A stretch of 64,000 nt of DNA from Haematobia irritans (lineage: Eukaryota > Arthropoda > Insecta > Diptera > Muscidae), in the NCBI RefSeq assembly GCF_050003625.1, contig NC_134399.1:105936615-106000614 (forward strand), read 5' to 3'. Each line of letters starts with the position of its first letter. Position 1 is the stretch's first letter. This document shows positions 47,003 to 59,546 of the stretch, one piece after another. The position numbers and the translations under genes were made by a program. Under the pieces are notes generated by a model. The model saw only the letters and a program-made list of their open reading frames with translations, was not told the DNA's origin and did not search any database.

Positions 47003-48562
47003 TTTTTATACCCACCACCATAGAATGGTGACGGGGGTATAATAAGTTTGTCATTCCGTTTGTAACACATCGAAATATAGATTTCCGACTATATAAAGTA
47101 TATATATTCTTGATCAGGGAGAAATTCTAAGACGATATAACGATGTCCGTCTGTCTGTCTGTTGTAATCACGCTACAGTCTTCAATAATGAAGCAATCGT
47201 GCTGAAATTTTGCACTAACTCGTCTTTTGTCTGCAGGCAGGTCAAGTTCGAAGATGGGCTATATCGGTCCAGGTTTTGATATAGTCCCCATATAAACCGA
47301 CCTCCCGATTTGGGGTCTTGGGCTTATAGAAATCGTAGTTTTTATCCAATTTGCCTGAAATTTGAAATCCAGAGGTATTTCATGACCATAAAGAGGTGTG
47401 CCAAAAATGGTGAGTATCGGTACATGTTTTGGTATAGCCCCCATATAGACCGATCTCCCGATTTTATTTCTTGGGCTTATAGAAACCGCAGTTTTTATTC
47501 AATTTAACTGAAATTGGAAATCTAGAGGTATTGTAGGACCACAAATACGTGTGCCAAAAATTGTGAGTATCGGTCCATATTTTGGTATAGCCCCCATATA
47601 GACCCATCTCCCGATTTTACTTCTTGGGCATATAGAAACCGCAGTTTTTATTCAATTTACCTGAAATTGGAAATCTAGAGGTATTGTAGGACCACAAATA
47701 TGTGTGCCAAAAATTGTTAGTATCGGTCCATGTTTTGGTATGGTCCCCATATAAAAAGACGTCGCGATTTGGGGTCTTGAGCTTATAGAAACCGTAGCTT
47801 TTATCCAAATTGTCTGAAATTGGAAATCTAGAGGTATTTTAGGACCATAAAGAGGTGTGCCGCAAATGGTGAGTATCGGTCCATATTTTGGTATAGCCCC
47901 CATATAGACCGATTTCCCGATTTTATTTCTTGAGCTTCTAGAATCCGAAGTTTTTATCCTATTTGCCTGAAATTGGAAATCTAAAGGTATTTTCGGGTCA
48001 TAAAGAGGTGTGCCGAAAACGGTGAGTATCGGTCCATATTTTAGTATAGCCCCCATAAGAACAATCTCCCGATTTAACTCCTTGGGTTTCTAGAAACCGT
48101 AGTTTTTATCTGATTTGCCTGAAATTGTAAATATTCTGGTATTTTAGGCTCACAAAAACGTGTATCGGATTAAGTTTTTATCGGTCCATTTGGTAATGCC
48201 TCCATATAGACCGACTTCACTTCTTGAGGGTGTAGAAGGTCATGAAAATTGCTTGAAACTCAATGTAAAATTTCCAGATTTTACTTCTACAGATTTAAGA
48301 TTTCAAATCAAGACGTTATTTTATAATTTTCTTGCACACTTACAAGAGATGTTAACGATTCCTCTAAAACTCGAACAAAAATGGTTCTTATAAATCCAGA
48401 ATCTGATATAGTCCTCATAGGTGAAATCCTTAAATTTATCTTCGGGAAGTGTCCTCAAGTCCTCAAGCCCTCCTGACATTTCAAAGGAAACCCTAATATT
48501 TGGTTCATGGTGGTGGGTATTTAAGATTCGGCCCGGCCGAACTTAGTGCTGTATATACTTGT
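47003..48562 (-). mobile_element. Family C element, full length (C3)
   Basis: The plus strand opens with TTTTTATACCCACCACCATA (tail, inverted) and closes with GGCCCGGCCGAACTTAGTGC, TGTATATACTTGT (head, inverted). Four to five ~153-bp units lie between. It is the innermost layer of the nest and therefore the youngest of the four. Confidence 0.85.
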
Positions 48563-49384
48563 TATGTTGTCAGATTGTCCCCATCTGTTCTCAGTTTGAC
48601 AACACATGTGTGTTGATTCACTTTCATGAACGGATCGTTTCAAAATGACCACGCCGTTCATGATTTTTTCTATGGGTGTAAATTTTAGAAAATTACAAAA
48701 TATTAAGGGCATTTTTTTTTTAAATAATGAAATTTTAATTAAAATATAGTTTATAATGTTTGCTTCAAAAACTTTTTTCATTAAATTTAGGACAAAAATT
48801 TTGTAACTGAACTGATTTTAATTTTCCTTAAAGTAAAGAAACACATTTTTGAATTAAAGAAATTGTCCTTAAATTAACTGAAATATTGAAACTTTAGATA
48901 AAACACTTCAAATATAGGCTATGACTTATTTTGAGGATTTAGCGTCTTAGCTTTAAAGTTTTCTTGGAATTAAAAAAAACATTTTTTACTTTGAAGTATC
49001 CGTTAAAATTTGTATTTTTAAACTGGCATTTGTATGTATGTGTTTACCTTTATTAATGAAACCGCGAAAAGAGAATGAAAATTTGATGAATGAGATCTGT
49101 ATCCTAATTTTAATTTTATTGGTCCTAGATTTAAAGCCATATAGATGGCGAAAAAATGTCTTTATTTTAAAGAAGCCGAATCTTTGACTCGTAATCAATA
49201 CCAAAATCCTTAAGGGAAAGTCAAAATCTTTGGATCCAAGTAATTTTTTTTTTTGAGTGTGGGCGCTATATCAAAACCTTGACAAAACATTAATCTGTTT
49301 TGCCAGACATGCTTAGAATTTTAGAAATGACCAACAACATTTTCATTTGGTAGATAATTTCTTGTCATTTAACATTTAAATAAA

Positions 49385-49560
49385 ATTTTCTGCATATGAC
49401 CACCACGACTATTTTGCACAAAGGCCATTCCGGAGGTGCAATTTTCGACCACCTTTTCAAGCATTTGAGAGCGTATATCAGCAACGACACGTTGAATATT
49501 GGTTTTCAAAGCATCAATCGTTGCTGGTTTAATCACGTAAACCAATGAGTTCAGGTATCG
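49385..49560 (-). pseudogene. C-terminal fragment of a DD41D (rosa-like) transposase
   Basis: The minus strand reads YLNSLVYVIKPATIDALKTN, then a stretch with IRSQMLEKVVENC and NSRGGHMQKI, the usual C-terminus that follows FLWGYLKS in these transposases. It could have come from the same family as the remnant at the left window edge. No element ends survive. Confidence 0.75.
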
Positions 49561-49659
49561 CCAAAATTGAAAAATTTAACAAAAAATGCACTGAAGAGGA
49601 GTTTGCGGTAAAAAGCTGATATCCGTCTAATTGGTTAAGAGTCAAGTGTGTCAAATTTT

Positions 49660-50614
49660 ATTGAAATCAGTTCAGATTTAGATATAGCTCCCATATATAT
49701 ATATATCGTTCGCCCGACTTACACTCATATGACCACAGTGGCCAATATTTTACTCCGATTTAATTGAAATTTTGCACAGGGAGTAGAATTAGCATTGTAG
49801 CTATGCGTGTCAGATTTGGTTGAAATCGGTTTAGATTTCGATATAGCTCCCATATATAGCTTTCGGCCGATTTACACATATATGACCACAGAGGCCAATT
49901 TTGTGCTCCGATTTAGTTGAAATTTTGCACAGGGAGTAGAATTAGCATTGTAGCTATGCGTGTCAAATTTGGTTGAAATCGGTTCAGATTTTGATATATT
50001 TTCCATATATAGCTTTCGCCCGATTTACACTCATATGACCACAGAGGCCAATTTTTTACTCCGATTTAGTTGAAATTTTGCACAGGGAGTAGAATTAGCA
50101 TTGTTGCTATGCGTGCCAAATTTGGTTGAAATCGGTTCCGATTTAGATATAGCTCCCATATATATGTTTTTCCGATTTCGACAAAAATGGTTAAAATGCC
50201 AACATTTTCCTTGTAAAAGCAGTGACGATTTCGATTCGAAAAGTTGTAAAAATGACTCTAATTCTCCTAAACTTCTAATACATATATATCGAGCGATAAA
50301 TCATAAATAAACTTTTGCGAAGTTTCCTTAAAATTGCTTCAGATTTAAATGTTTACCATATATTTTTACTAACATTGTGTTCCACCCTAGTGCATTAGCC
50401 GACTTAAATTTTAAGTCTATAGATTTTGTAGAAGTCTATCAAATTCTGTCCACATCGAGTGATATTTAAATGTATGTATTTGGGACAAACCGTTATATAT
50501 AGCCCTCAACACATTTGACGGATGTGATATGGTTTCGAAAATTTAGATCTACAAAATGGTGCAGGGTATAATATAATCGGCCCCGCCCGACTTTAGACTT
50601 TCCTAGCTTGTTTT
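49660..50614 (-). mobile_element. Family B element, tail missing (B4)
   Basis: In inverted orientation, four ~153-bp units with TTAGATATAGCTCCCATATA are followed by the B head (GGTGCAGGGTATAATATAAT, CGGCCCCGCCCGACTTTAGA, ACTTTCCTAGCTTGT). 49260-49384 and 49561-49659 beside it are unassigned. Confidence 0.8.
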
Positions 50615-50866
50615 TTACTAACATCGTGTTCCACCCAAGTGCATTAGCCGACTTAAATTTTAAGTCTATAGATTTAGTGGAAGTCTATCAAATTCTGTTC
50701 AGATCGAGTGATATTTAAATGTATGTATTTGGGACAAAACTTTATTTATAGCCCCCAACACATTTGACTGATGTGATATGATATCGAAAATTTACATCTA
50801 CAAAGTGGTGCAGGGAATAATACAGTTGGCCCCGCCCGACTTTAGAATTTCCTTACTTGTTATATT
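50615..50866 (-). mobile_element. Tandem second family B head (B5)
   Basis: A roughly 250-bp repeat of the head-proximal part of B4 (TTCCACCCAAGTGCATTAGC to GGCCCCGCCCGACTTTAGAA), placed directly behind the first head. Either tandem duplication or insertion at the end of another B. 50867-51117 after it is unassigned AT-rich sequence. Confidence 0.75.
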
Positions 50867-51117
50867 TGGTTTAAATACATTTAAATATTTGTATTAATGA
50901 TGTATAGCTAAATCCAACGTATGATAACAAATTAATGTCCTTAAATTGTTTTAGCGGTTGAAACTTAAAAATTAATACAGACCCCATTATGACCTTCAAT
51001 TGACAGTGACTTTTTAAATATTAAAAGGCATAAAAATTGACCCGTATTACCAGTTTGTGTTGTTATTTTTTAATTGATGTTGATTGCAAAACTCAATTAA
51101 TTTATTAATTAAAACAA

Positions 51118-52651
51118 TCTGAATCTTAAATACCCACCACCATGAACCAAATATTAGGGTTTCCTTTGAAATTTCAGGAGGGCTTGAGGACTTGAGGACA
51201 CAACCCGAAGATAAATTTAAAGATTTCACCTATGAGGACTATATCAGATTCTGGATTTATAAGAACCATTTTTGTTTGAGGTTTAGAGGAATCATTAACA
51301 TCTCTTGTAAGTGTGCAAGAAAATTATAAAATAACGTCTTGATTTGAAATCTTAAATCTGTAGAAGTAAAATCTGGAAATTTTACATTGAGTTTCAAGCA
51401 ATTTTCATGATCTGTGCGCCTTCTACACCCTCAAGAAGTGAAGTCGGTCTATATGGAGGCATTACCAAATGGACCGATAAAAACTTAATCCGATACACGT
51501 TTTTGTGAGCCTAAAATACCAGAATATTTACAATTTCAGGCATATCAGATAAAAACTACGGTTTCTAGAAACCCAAGGAGTTAAATCGGGAGATCGTTCT
51601 TATGGGGGCTATACTAAAATATGGACCGATACTCACCATTTTCGGCACACCTCTTTGTGACCCGAAAATACCTCTAGATTTCCAATTTCAGGCAAATAGG
51701 ATAAAAACTTCGGATTCTAGAAGCCCAAGAAGTAAAATTGGTGAATCGGTCTATATGGGGGCTATACCATAATATGGACCGATACTCACAATTTTTGGTC
51801 CTACACGTATTTGTGGTCCTACAATACCTCTAGATTTCCAATTTCAGGTAAATTGAATAAAAACTGCGGTTTCTATAAGCCCAAGAAGTAAAATCGGGAG
51901 ATCGGTCTATATGGAGGCTATACCAAAATATGGACCGATACTCACAATTTTTGGCACACATATTTGTGGTCCTACAATACTTCTAGATTTCCAATTTCAG
52001 ATAAATTGAATAAAAACTGCGGTTTCTATAAGCCCAAGAAGTAAAATCGGGAGATCGGTCTATATGGGGGCTATACCAAAATATGGACCGATACTCACAA
52101 TTTTTGGCACACGTATTTGTGGTCCTGCAATACCTCTAGATTTCCAATTTCAGGTAAATTGAATAAAAACTGCGTTTTCTATAAGCCCAAGAAGTAAAAT
52201 CGGGAGATCGGTCTATATGGGGGCTATACCAAAATATGGACCGATACTCACAATTTTTGGCACACGTATTTGTAGTCCTACAATACCTCTAGATTTCAAA
52301 TTTCAGGTAAATTGAATAAAAACTGCGGTTTATATAAGCCCAAGAAGTAAAATCGGGAGATCGGTCTATATGGGGGCTACACCAAAACGTGGACCGATAC
52401 TCACCATTTTTGGCACATCTCTTTATGGTCATAAAATACCTCCAGATTTCAAATTTCAGGCAAATTGGATAAAAACTACGATTTCTATAAGCCCAAGACC
52501 CCAAATCGGGAGGTCGGTTTATATGGGGACTATATCAAAACCTGGACCGATATAGCCCATCTTCGAACTTGACCTGCCTGCAGACAAAAGACGAGCTTGT
52601 GCAAAATTTCAGCACGATTGCTTCATTATTGAAGTCTGTAGCGTGATTACA

Positions 52652-52685
<34 letters not shown>

Positions 52686-52839
52686 GGACAGACGGACATC
52701 GTTATATCGTCTTAGAATTTCTCCCTGATCAAGAACATATATACTTTATATAGTCGGAAATCGATATTTCGATGCGTTACAAACGGAATGACAAACTTAT
52801 TATACCCCCGTCACCATTCTATGGTGGTGGGTATAAAAA
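51118..52839 (+). mobile_element. Family C element with truncated head (C4)
   Basis: It begins at AATCTTAAATACCCACCACC, lacking the terminal ACAAGTA and GC hairpin. Then come six ~153-bp units, a CAGACAGACAGACAGACAGA run near 52650-52695, CTGATCAAGAACATATATAC and the tail CCCCCGTCACCATTC / TATGGTGGTGGGTATAAAAA. Confidence 0.85.
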
Positions 52840-53163
52840 GGTAACTATTTTCAATTAAATTCTGAATTGGCTTAGAATTTTTATTTGGATTAACAATTGA
52901 TTGTTTGAAAAAAAAATTAATTAAAAATTTAAAAAAATGTTCATCATCATAAACTGACTTAGTCTTCCGAATTTGATTAAAATTTAATTGTATCAATTAA
53001 CTTTTTAATTAAAAATTTTAAAATTTTCAATCATTGACTTAATTAACTTACTGTTTCTATCTTGATTAAAAAGTTAATTGTACCAATTAATTTATTAATT
53101 GAAAAAATTTCAAATTCAATTAACTTTTTAATTGGAAATATTTTGGTGATATTTTTTTCTGTG
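52840..53163. mobile_element. MITE M6, left end missing
   Basis: The same TTAATTNAAAAATTAATT-type palindromic interior as the intact M6 and a right end TTTTTTTCTGTG followed by TA. The C4 tail abuts where the left end should be. Confidence 0.65.
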
Positions 53164-53171
53164 TATGAAAA

Positions 53172-55799
53172 ACAAGTAAGTAAAGTAGAAAGTCGGGCGG
53201 GGCGACTATATCATACCCTAAACCACCCTTACTGAATTAGTAATCATTAGCATTTGTGGGGTAACATTGATATAGGTCTGGGAGATAAACCGCAGTTGCA
53301 TATTTAAGAAAATTAAGAGGTATATGTTTATGGGTGCTTTGTCTCAATCTAAATATAGCTCATAGTCAGTCATGTCAGGGAAAATTTTCGGTTTACCCTA
53401 CAAGGATATAAAAAGTATACATACATTCCCAAACAATTTTCCCTACAATATTTTTCATTGAATTTAAAATTACAAAATAAAAGTGGTTCTAAGTACTTTG
53501 TTATCTTAAAACATGAAAATGCAACGTATATAACCTAGAAAAAAATTGTATTACCACCACGGTTTCCACAGATGGTAGAATTCTACCAAAAATAGCATTT
53601 TTTTTAAATCTCTATAGAAATAAAATTTTGGAAAAAGTTTCTATAAACAAATTTTTTTGAGAAATTTTTCTATAGAAATAAAATATTGATAATAAATTCT
53701 ATGTATAAATTATATATATTTTGAGAAAATTTTTTATAGAAATAATATTTTGACAAAAATTTCTATAGAAATACAATTTTGATAAAATTTTCTATAGAAA
53801 TAAAATGTTGACAAAATTTTTTACAGGAATAAAGTTTTGACAAAAATTTCTATAGAAATATTTGTTTGGTAGATTTATGGTAATTTGTAGTAATCTTTAA
53901 ATTTTGTTAGATTTTTTTGGCACGAGTGGTAACTGTTGTTACCACACATCGTTAAAGATCAAGCCTTGCCGGCTTCTAATTTCCTCCTCTAGAGCCACCA
54001 AAATGTTAAAATTATTACAAATTGTGTTGATTGAAAATTTCCCTACATTGTGGCTCTAATTCCCTACAAGACGCTAAATATTAGAAAACCTCTACATACA
54101 GGTAATATCCCCTACTTCTAGCAACACTGGCTGTAGTTGATATTGCACCTACATAGTTAGTATACCACTAATATTGAGCCCATTATTAAAAAAAGAGAAA
54201 ATCGCTCAATTAGTGTTGGCAGTAAATCCAAATTTGTAAAATTAGAGCAATATTCTTATATAAGAGATACAAGTACGATCGGCTAGTACCTCAACATTTG
54301 AGTAACATTGGTTAATAAATAGGAGTATTATGGCCAAATTTGGGATAATCGAGCGATGTATATTTATAGAAGCTATATGGAAATCTGAACCAATTGGCAT
54401 AATATTTTGCGGGTTTGATTAATACCACAAAAGGTTACCTTGTGCAAAATTTGAGTAAGATCAGTTAAGAAATGAGGTCTCTATGGTCAAACATAAGGTT
54501 ATTAGGGGTAAATTTTTCAAAATCTGGCAATACATATATGGGAGCTATATCTACATCTGAACCGATTTCGATGAAATTTTGCACATACAGTAAGTACTAT
54601 AGAGGACTGGATCTAGCCAACTTTGAGTAAGATCGGTTAATAAATAAGGGTTCTATGGCCAAATTTGGGAAATCGGGCTATACATATATATGGAAGCTAT
54701 ATCTCAATCGGAACCGATTTTGATGAAATTTTGCACATATAATTAGTGCTATAGAAGATTACATTTGGGCAAATTTGCTTACTATCGGTTGATAAATAAG
54801 GGTTTTATAGCCAAATTTAGAAAAATCGGGCAGTACATATATATGGGAGCTATAGCTAAATCTGAACCGATTTGGGTGATTTTTTTGCACATATAGTTAG
54901 TGCTATAGAATATTAAATTTAGCCAACTTTGAGTAAGATCGGTTGATAAATAAGAGTTTTGTGGACAAATTTGGAAAAATCGGACAGTACATATATATGG
55001 GAGCTATAGCTAAATCTGAACCGATTGCGATGATTTTTTGCACATATAGTTAGTGTTATAGAATATTAAATTTAGCCAACTTTGAGTAAGATCGGTTAAT
55101 AAATAAGGGTTTTGTGGACAAATTTGGGAAAATCGGGCGATACATATATATCTAAATCTGACCCGATTTGGATGAAATTTTGCAGACTTGAAGGGTGATG
55201 TAAAAGATTATTTTTTTAACCCCATTTGTCGAAATCGGGCAATACATATATATGGGAGCTATATCTAAATTTGATCCGATTTCTTTCAAATTCCAAATAG
55301 CGTTCGTCCTTGTGCCCGAAAAACTCTCTGTACCAAATTTCATAAAAATCGGATAATAATTGCGACCGGATTCCTGTGAACAACAAATACATGGACAGAC
55401 AGACGGACGGACACCAAGCGCTAGATCGACTCAGGAGGTGATTCTGAGTCGATCGGTATATATTTTATGGGGTCTAAAATCAATATTTCTGGTAGGCACA
55501 TTTTTTGCCAGATCAAAGTTATTATACCCTAACCACTATGTGCACCCAGAGAAGGAATATGATCACCTCAAACATGTTTCAAGAGCACCATGTTACTTTT
55601 TCACAGCGACCGTGTCGCAAAAATATTATTTTCTCGTCAAGCATAACATGCTTTCCGAAATCAGATATATAATTTCCGAGAAAAGTGAATGGTTTCGACA
55701 AACATGCTCCATGTTTTCCGTGAAAAAGTAACATTTTGCTCTTGGAACATGGTTGGGGTGATCATATTCCTTCTCTGCGTGTGGTTTAGGGTATAAAAA
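53172..55799 (+). mobile_element. Family D element, full length (D2)
   Basis: The head is ACAAGTAAGTAAAGTAGAAA, a GC-rich hairpin region (GTCGGGCGGGGCGAC) and ATACCCTAAACCACC. It has a short 29-bp minisatellite (53600-53870) and unique sequence to 54320. Then come ~153-bp units (GGGAGCTATANCTAAATCTG near 54537, 54690, 54844, 54997), GACAGACGGACGGACACCAA, GAGTCGATCGGTATATATTT, and a tail TTATACCCTAACCACTATG, then TGGTTTAGGGTATAAAAA. The two arms of the tail are separated by a foldback insertion. Confidence 0.82.
55543..55781. mobile_element. Foldback MITE (239 bp) in the D2 tail hairpin
   Basis: Terminal inverted repeats CACCCAGAGAAGGAATATGA / TCATATTCCTTCTCTGCGTG extend inward (CAAGAGCACCATGTTACTTT pairs loosely with AAAGTAACATTTTGCTCTTG), so much of it can fold on itself. 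Flanks give TG as target duplication. Confidence 0.85.
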
Positions 55800-57261
55800 T
55801 CTTCAAACAATAAATTAGATCGTGCGGTCCAGATCGATTCAAATACAAATTTTTGAAATTATTTAGAATTTTATGTTTTTTTTTTTTACCTTATATACAA
55901 ATACTAGCGTAACGCGACCCGCTTCGCAGCGCCTCCCGAAGCGTACTTGTAGGAACATTTTGCGTTAACTTAGTCAACCATATCCTTCGGGCTGAAAAAC
56001 AAACAAATCGGACTACTTGCTATTTCGTTTTTAGGTACAAATACGGCGGATATGCATATATAAAACGGTTCGTCTTAAAAATGTCGGGGAGAGGTAGGGT
56101 ACACCCTCCAAATTTTTTAAATAATGTTCTGTATTCAAGTAGTGCGACAATCTTCTATATTTCTTGTGAATTTTCAGTGTGGTTTGTCAAGGAGAGGTAT
56201 CCTTTTCTTCAACATATCTGAAAATTAAGCACTATATTATAATAATATACAAAGAATTACTGTTTCCCATCCAATAAATCGGAAAAAGCAAAAGTAGTAA
56301 AACATTTTACCACATTAACATTTGCTAAAATGTTGGAAAAGGGGTGCATCATTTTGCTGCCAAATTCATATAAATTTAAGTTCTTTACTAAAAAGAAGTC
56401 TTGCAAAAGCCTGTGCAAAAAATCATAAAATTATGTACCGAGTTCCCATTTACGGACAATCCTCTACTTTCAATTTAAGAAAAAAAAAAAAAACGGACAA
56501 AAGGGAACCCTCTCCCCACCTTCGCTCCACTCCGACCTGATATCGGAATATCACGTACCCTATATTAATTTCACAACTACTCAATGGTCCCTATATATTC
56601 TATCGAAGTAAATCGACAAAGTTTATTTCAATTTTCCCCTTTCCCAACCAGATATCGAAAAATCATATACTAATTTAAAAATCATGTATAAATTTAATCA
56701 CCTCCTCCCACGTTCCCTTTAAATTTCAAGTAGATCGGAGATGTTTAAATTTTGCTCTATTATTTTAAAGGACGTCACTTTCCCCGATACAATATCGACA
56801 AACACCCACGCAAAGAAAAAAAAAGTTTGGAAAACGTGTACCGAAAACGTTTTTCTTTTGTTAGAGTTTTTTGAGTTGCTTCGAAAGGTATACACTTTTA
56901 TCACCAAAAAATTCGCTTGGTACAAAATTTTTATTTTTTCAATAAAAAAAGTTATTTTTGAACCAACAACACAGTCCATTTCGTTTATATCAAACACTGT
57001 TCTTTTCTGACTTTAGGTCTTTAATAAGACACATTTTACAGTTCAAAGTAAAAATTTAATAAAGTAGAATATAATGTTGAAAATTTTTTCGGAATCTTCC
57101 GACCATATCTGGAATATATCTAAAAAAACTTTGGTCTTAGCAGGGATCGAACACACGACCCTTGGCATGCAATAAACTTTGTTTAATCGGCTCGTGGGCG
57201 CCGCACGCTATGCTATATAAATATAACTTATATGGGTAATTGTCTATTGATGACAATAACG

Positions 57262-57345
57262 GCTACATAGCTCAGTGGATAGTGTGTTGGCTTACAAATT
57301 GCATGGTCCGCGGTTCGATTCTCCGTCCAGGCGAAAGATAAAAAA
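57262..57345 (+). ncRNA. tRNA-like core in the second M1 copy
   Basis: TAGCTCAGTGG and GGTTCGATTCT at tRNA spacing, with TTGGCTTACAAATTGCATGG between; nearly identical to the minus-strand core at 25200-25285, so box spacing has been retained in both copies. Confidence 0.7.
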
Positions 57346-57444
57346 ATTTCTTCTACATTGTTTGTATTACAGAAAAAGGAGCTAAGAACTAAAAAAACTT
57401 CGTGGAAGTGAGAAAGATGTGAGGGAAAATGCAATTAGCCAGAA

Positions 57445-59546
57445 TTTTTATACCCTCCATCATAGGATGGGGGTATATTAACTTTGTCATTCCGTTTGTA
57501 ACACATCGAAATATTGCTCTAAGACCCCATAAAGTATATATATTCTGGGTCGTGGTGAAATTCTGAGTCGATCTAAGCATGTCCGTCCGTCCGTCCGTCT
57601 GTTGAAATCACGATAACTTCCGAACAAAACAAGCTATCGACTTGAAACTTGGCACAAGAAGTTGTTATCGATGTAGGTCGGATGGTATTGAAAATGGGCC
57701 ATATCGGTCCACTTTTACGTATAGCCCCCATATAAAGGGACCCTTAGATTTGGCTTGTGGAGCCTCTAACAGAAGCATATTTCATCCGATCCGGCTGAAA
57801 TTTGGTATATGGTGTTGGTATATGGTCTCTAACAACCGTGCAAAAATTGGTCCACATCGGTCCATAATTATATATAGCCCCCATATAAACCGATCCCCAG
57901 ATTTGGCTTGCGGAGCCTCAAAGAGAAGCAAATTTCATCCGATCCGGCTGAAATTTGGTACATGGTGTTGGTATATGGTCTCTAACAACCGTGCCAAAAA
58001 TTGGTTCACATCGGTCCATAATTATATATAGCCCCCATATAAACCTATCCCCAGATTTTGCTTGCCGAGCCTCAAAGAGAAGAAAATTTCATCCGATCTG
58101 GCTGAAATTTGGTACGTGATATTGGTATATGGTCTCTAACAACCATGCAAAAATTGGTCCACATCGGTCCATAATTATATATAGCCCCCATATAAACCGA
58201 TCCCCAGATTTGGCTTGCGGAGCCTCAAAGAGAAGCAAATTACATCCGATCCGGCTGAAATTTGGTACATGATGTTGGTATATGGTCTCTAACAAGCATG
58301 CAAAAATTGGTTCACATCGGTCCATAATTATATATAGACCCCATATAAACCGATCTCCAGATTTGGCTTGCGAAGCCTCAAAGAGAAGCAAATTTCATCC
58401 GATCCGGCTGAAATTTGTTACATGGTATTGGTATATGGTCTCTAACAACCGTGCAAAAATTGGTCCACATCGGTCCATAATTATATATAGCGCCCATATA
58501 AACCGATCCCCAGATTTGGGTTGCGGAGCTTCAAAGAGAAGCAAATTTCATCCGATCCGCCTGAAATTTGGTGCATGATATTGGTATATGGTATCTAACA
58601 ACCATGCAAAAATTGGTCCACATCGGTTCATAATTATATATAGCCCCCATATAAACCGATCCCCAGATTTGGCTTGCGAAGTCTCCAAGAGAAGCAAGTT
58701 TCATCCAATCCGGTTGTAATTTGGAACATGGTGTTAGTATATGATCTTTAACAACCGTGGCAGAATTGGTCCATATCGGTCCATAATTATATATAGCCCC
58801 CATATAAAACGTTCTCCAGATTTGACCTCCGGAGCCTCTTGGAGGAGCAAAATTCATCCTATCCGGTTCAAATTAGGAACGTGGTGTTAGTATATGGTTG
58901 CTAACAACCATACCAAAATTGGTCCAATCACACAAAAATTGGTTCATATCGGTTCATAATCATGGTTGCCATTAGAGCCAAAAATAATCTACCAAAATTT
59001 TATTTCTATAGAAAATTTTGTTCAAATTTTATTCGGTTCATAATCATGGTTGCCACTCGAGCCAAAAATAATCTACCAAGATTTTATTTCTATAGAAAAA
59101 TTTTGTCAAAATTTATTTCTATAGAAAATTTTGTTAAAATTTTATTTCTGTAGAAATTTTTGTCAAAATTTTCATTCTATAGAAAATTTTGTCAAAATTT
59201 TTATTTCTATAGAAAATTTTGTGAAAATTTTATTTCTATAGAAATTTTTTTTTTCAAAATTTTATCTCTGTAGAAAATTTTGTAAAAATTTTATGTCTAC
59301 TATGTCAAACTGAATTATATACGTATTGAATCGATCTTTTTTGATTTAATATATACCACGTATGGACTTACATACAATTTAGAAGATGGTGTTAGGAGGT
59401 TTTAAGATACCTTGCCATCGGCAAGCGTTACCACAACTTAAGTAATTCGATTCTGGATGGCAGTGTTTAGAAGAAGTTTCTACGCAATCCATGATGGAGG
59501 GTACATAAGCTTCGGCCTGGCCGAACTTACGGCGGTATATACTTGT
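57445..59546 (-). mobile_element. Family A element, full length (A5)
   Basis: The inverted tail TTTTTATACCCTCCATCATA opens it and the inverted head CTTCGGCCTGGCCGAACTTA, CGGCGGTATATACTTGT closes it. It carries about eight ~153-bp units (57720-58960) and a short 29-bp minisatellite (58990-59300); TA is unexpanded. The interrupted M1 defines its borders more sharply than at any other copy. Confidence 0.88.

Larger units (their letters stand above)
46645..48678. mobile_element. MITE M3 inside M4, itself interrupted by C3
   Basis: The ends CACTAATAGAAAAAATTGCG and the inverted TTTTTTCTATGGGTG are flanked by TA (46643-46644, 48679-48680). Without C3 it would be about 474 bp. It contains several GTTCATGATTT / CGTTCACGATTT inverted pieces and a tRNA-like core. 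Confidence 0.8.
46599..49259. mobile_element. MITE M4, second copy, interrupted
   Basis: The left end CACTGAAAAAAAAATATTGA and right end AAAATCTTTGGATCCAAGTA, then TTTTGAGTG match the M4 at 27251. The flanks are TTTATATG and TGGGCGCT, giving TG as target duplication. Bases 46645-48678 are a later insertion. Confidence 0.78.
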
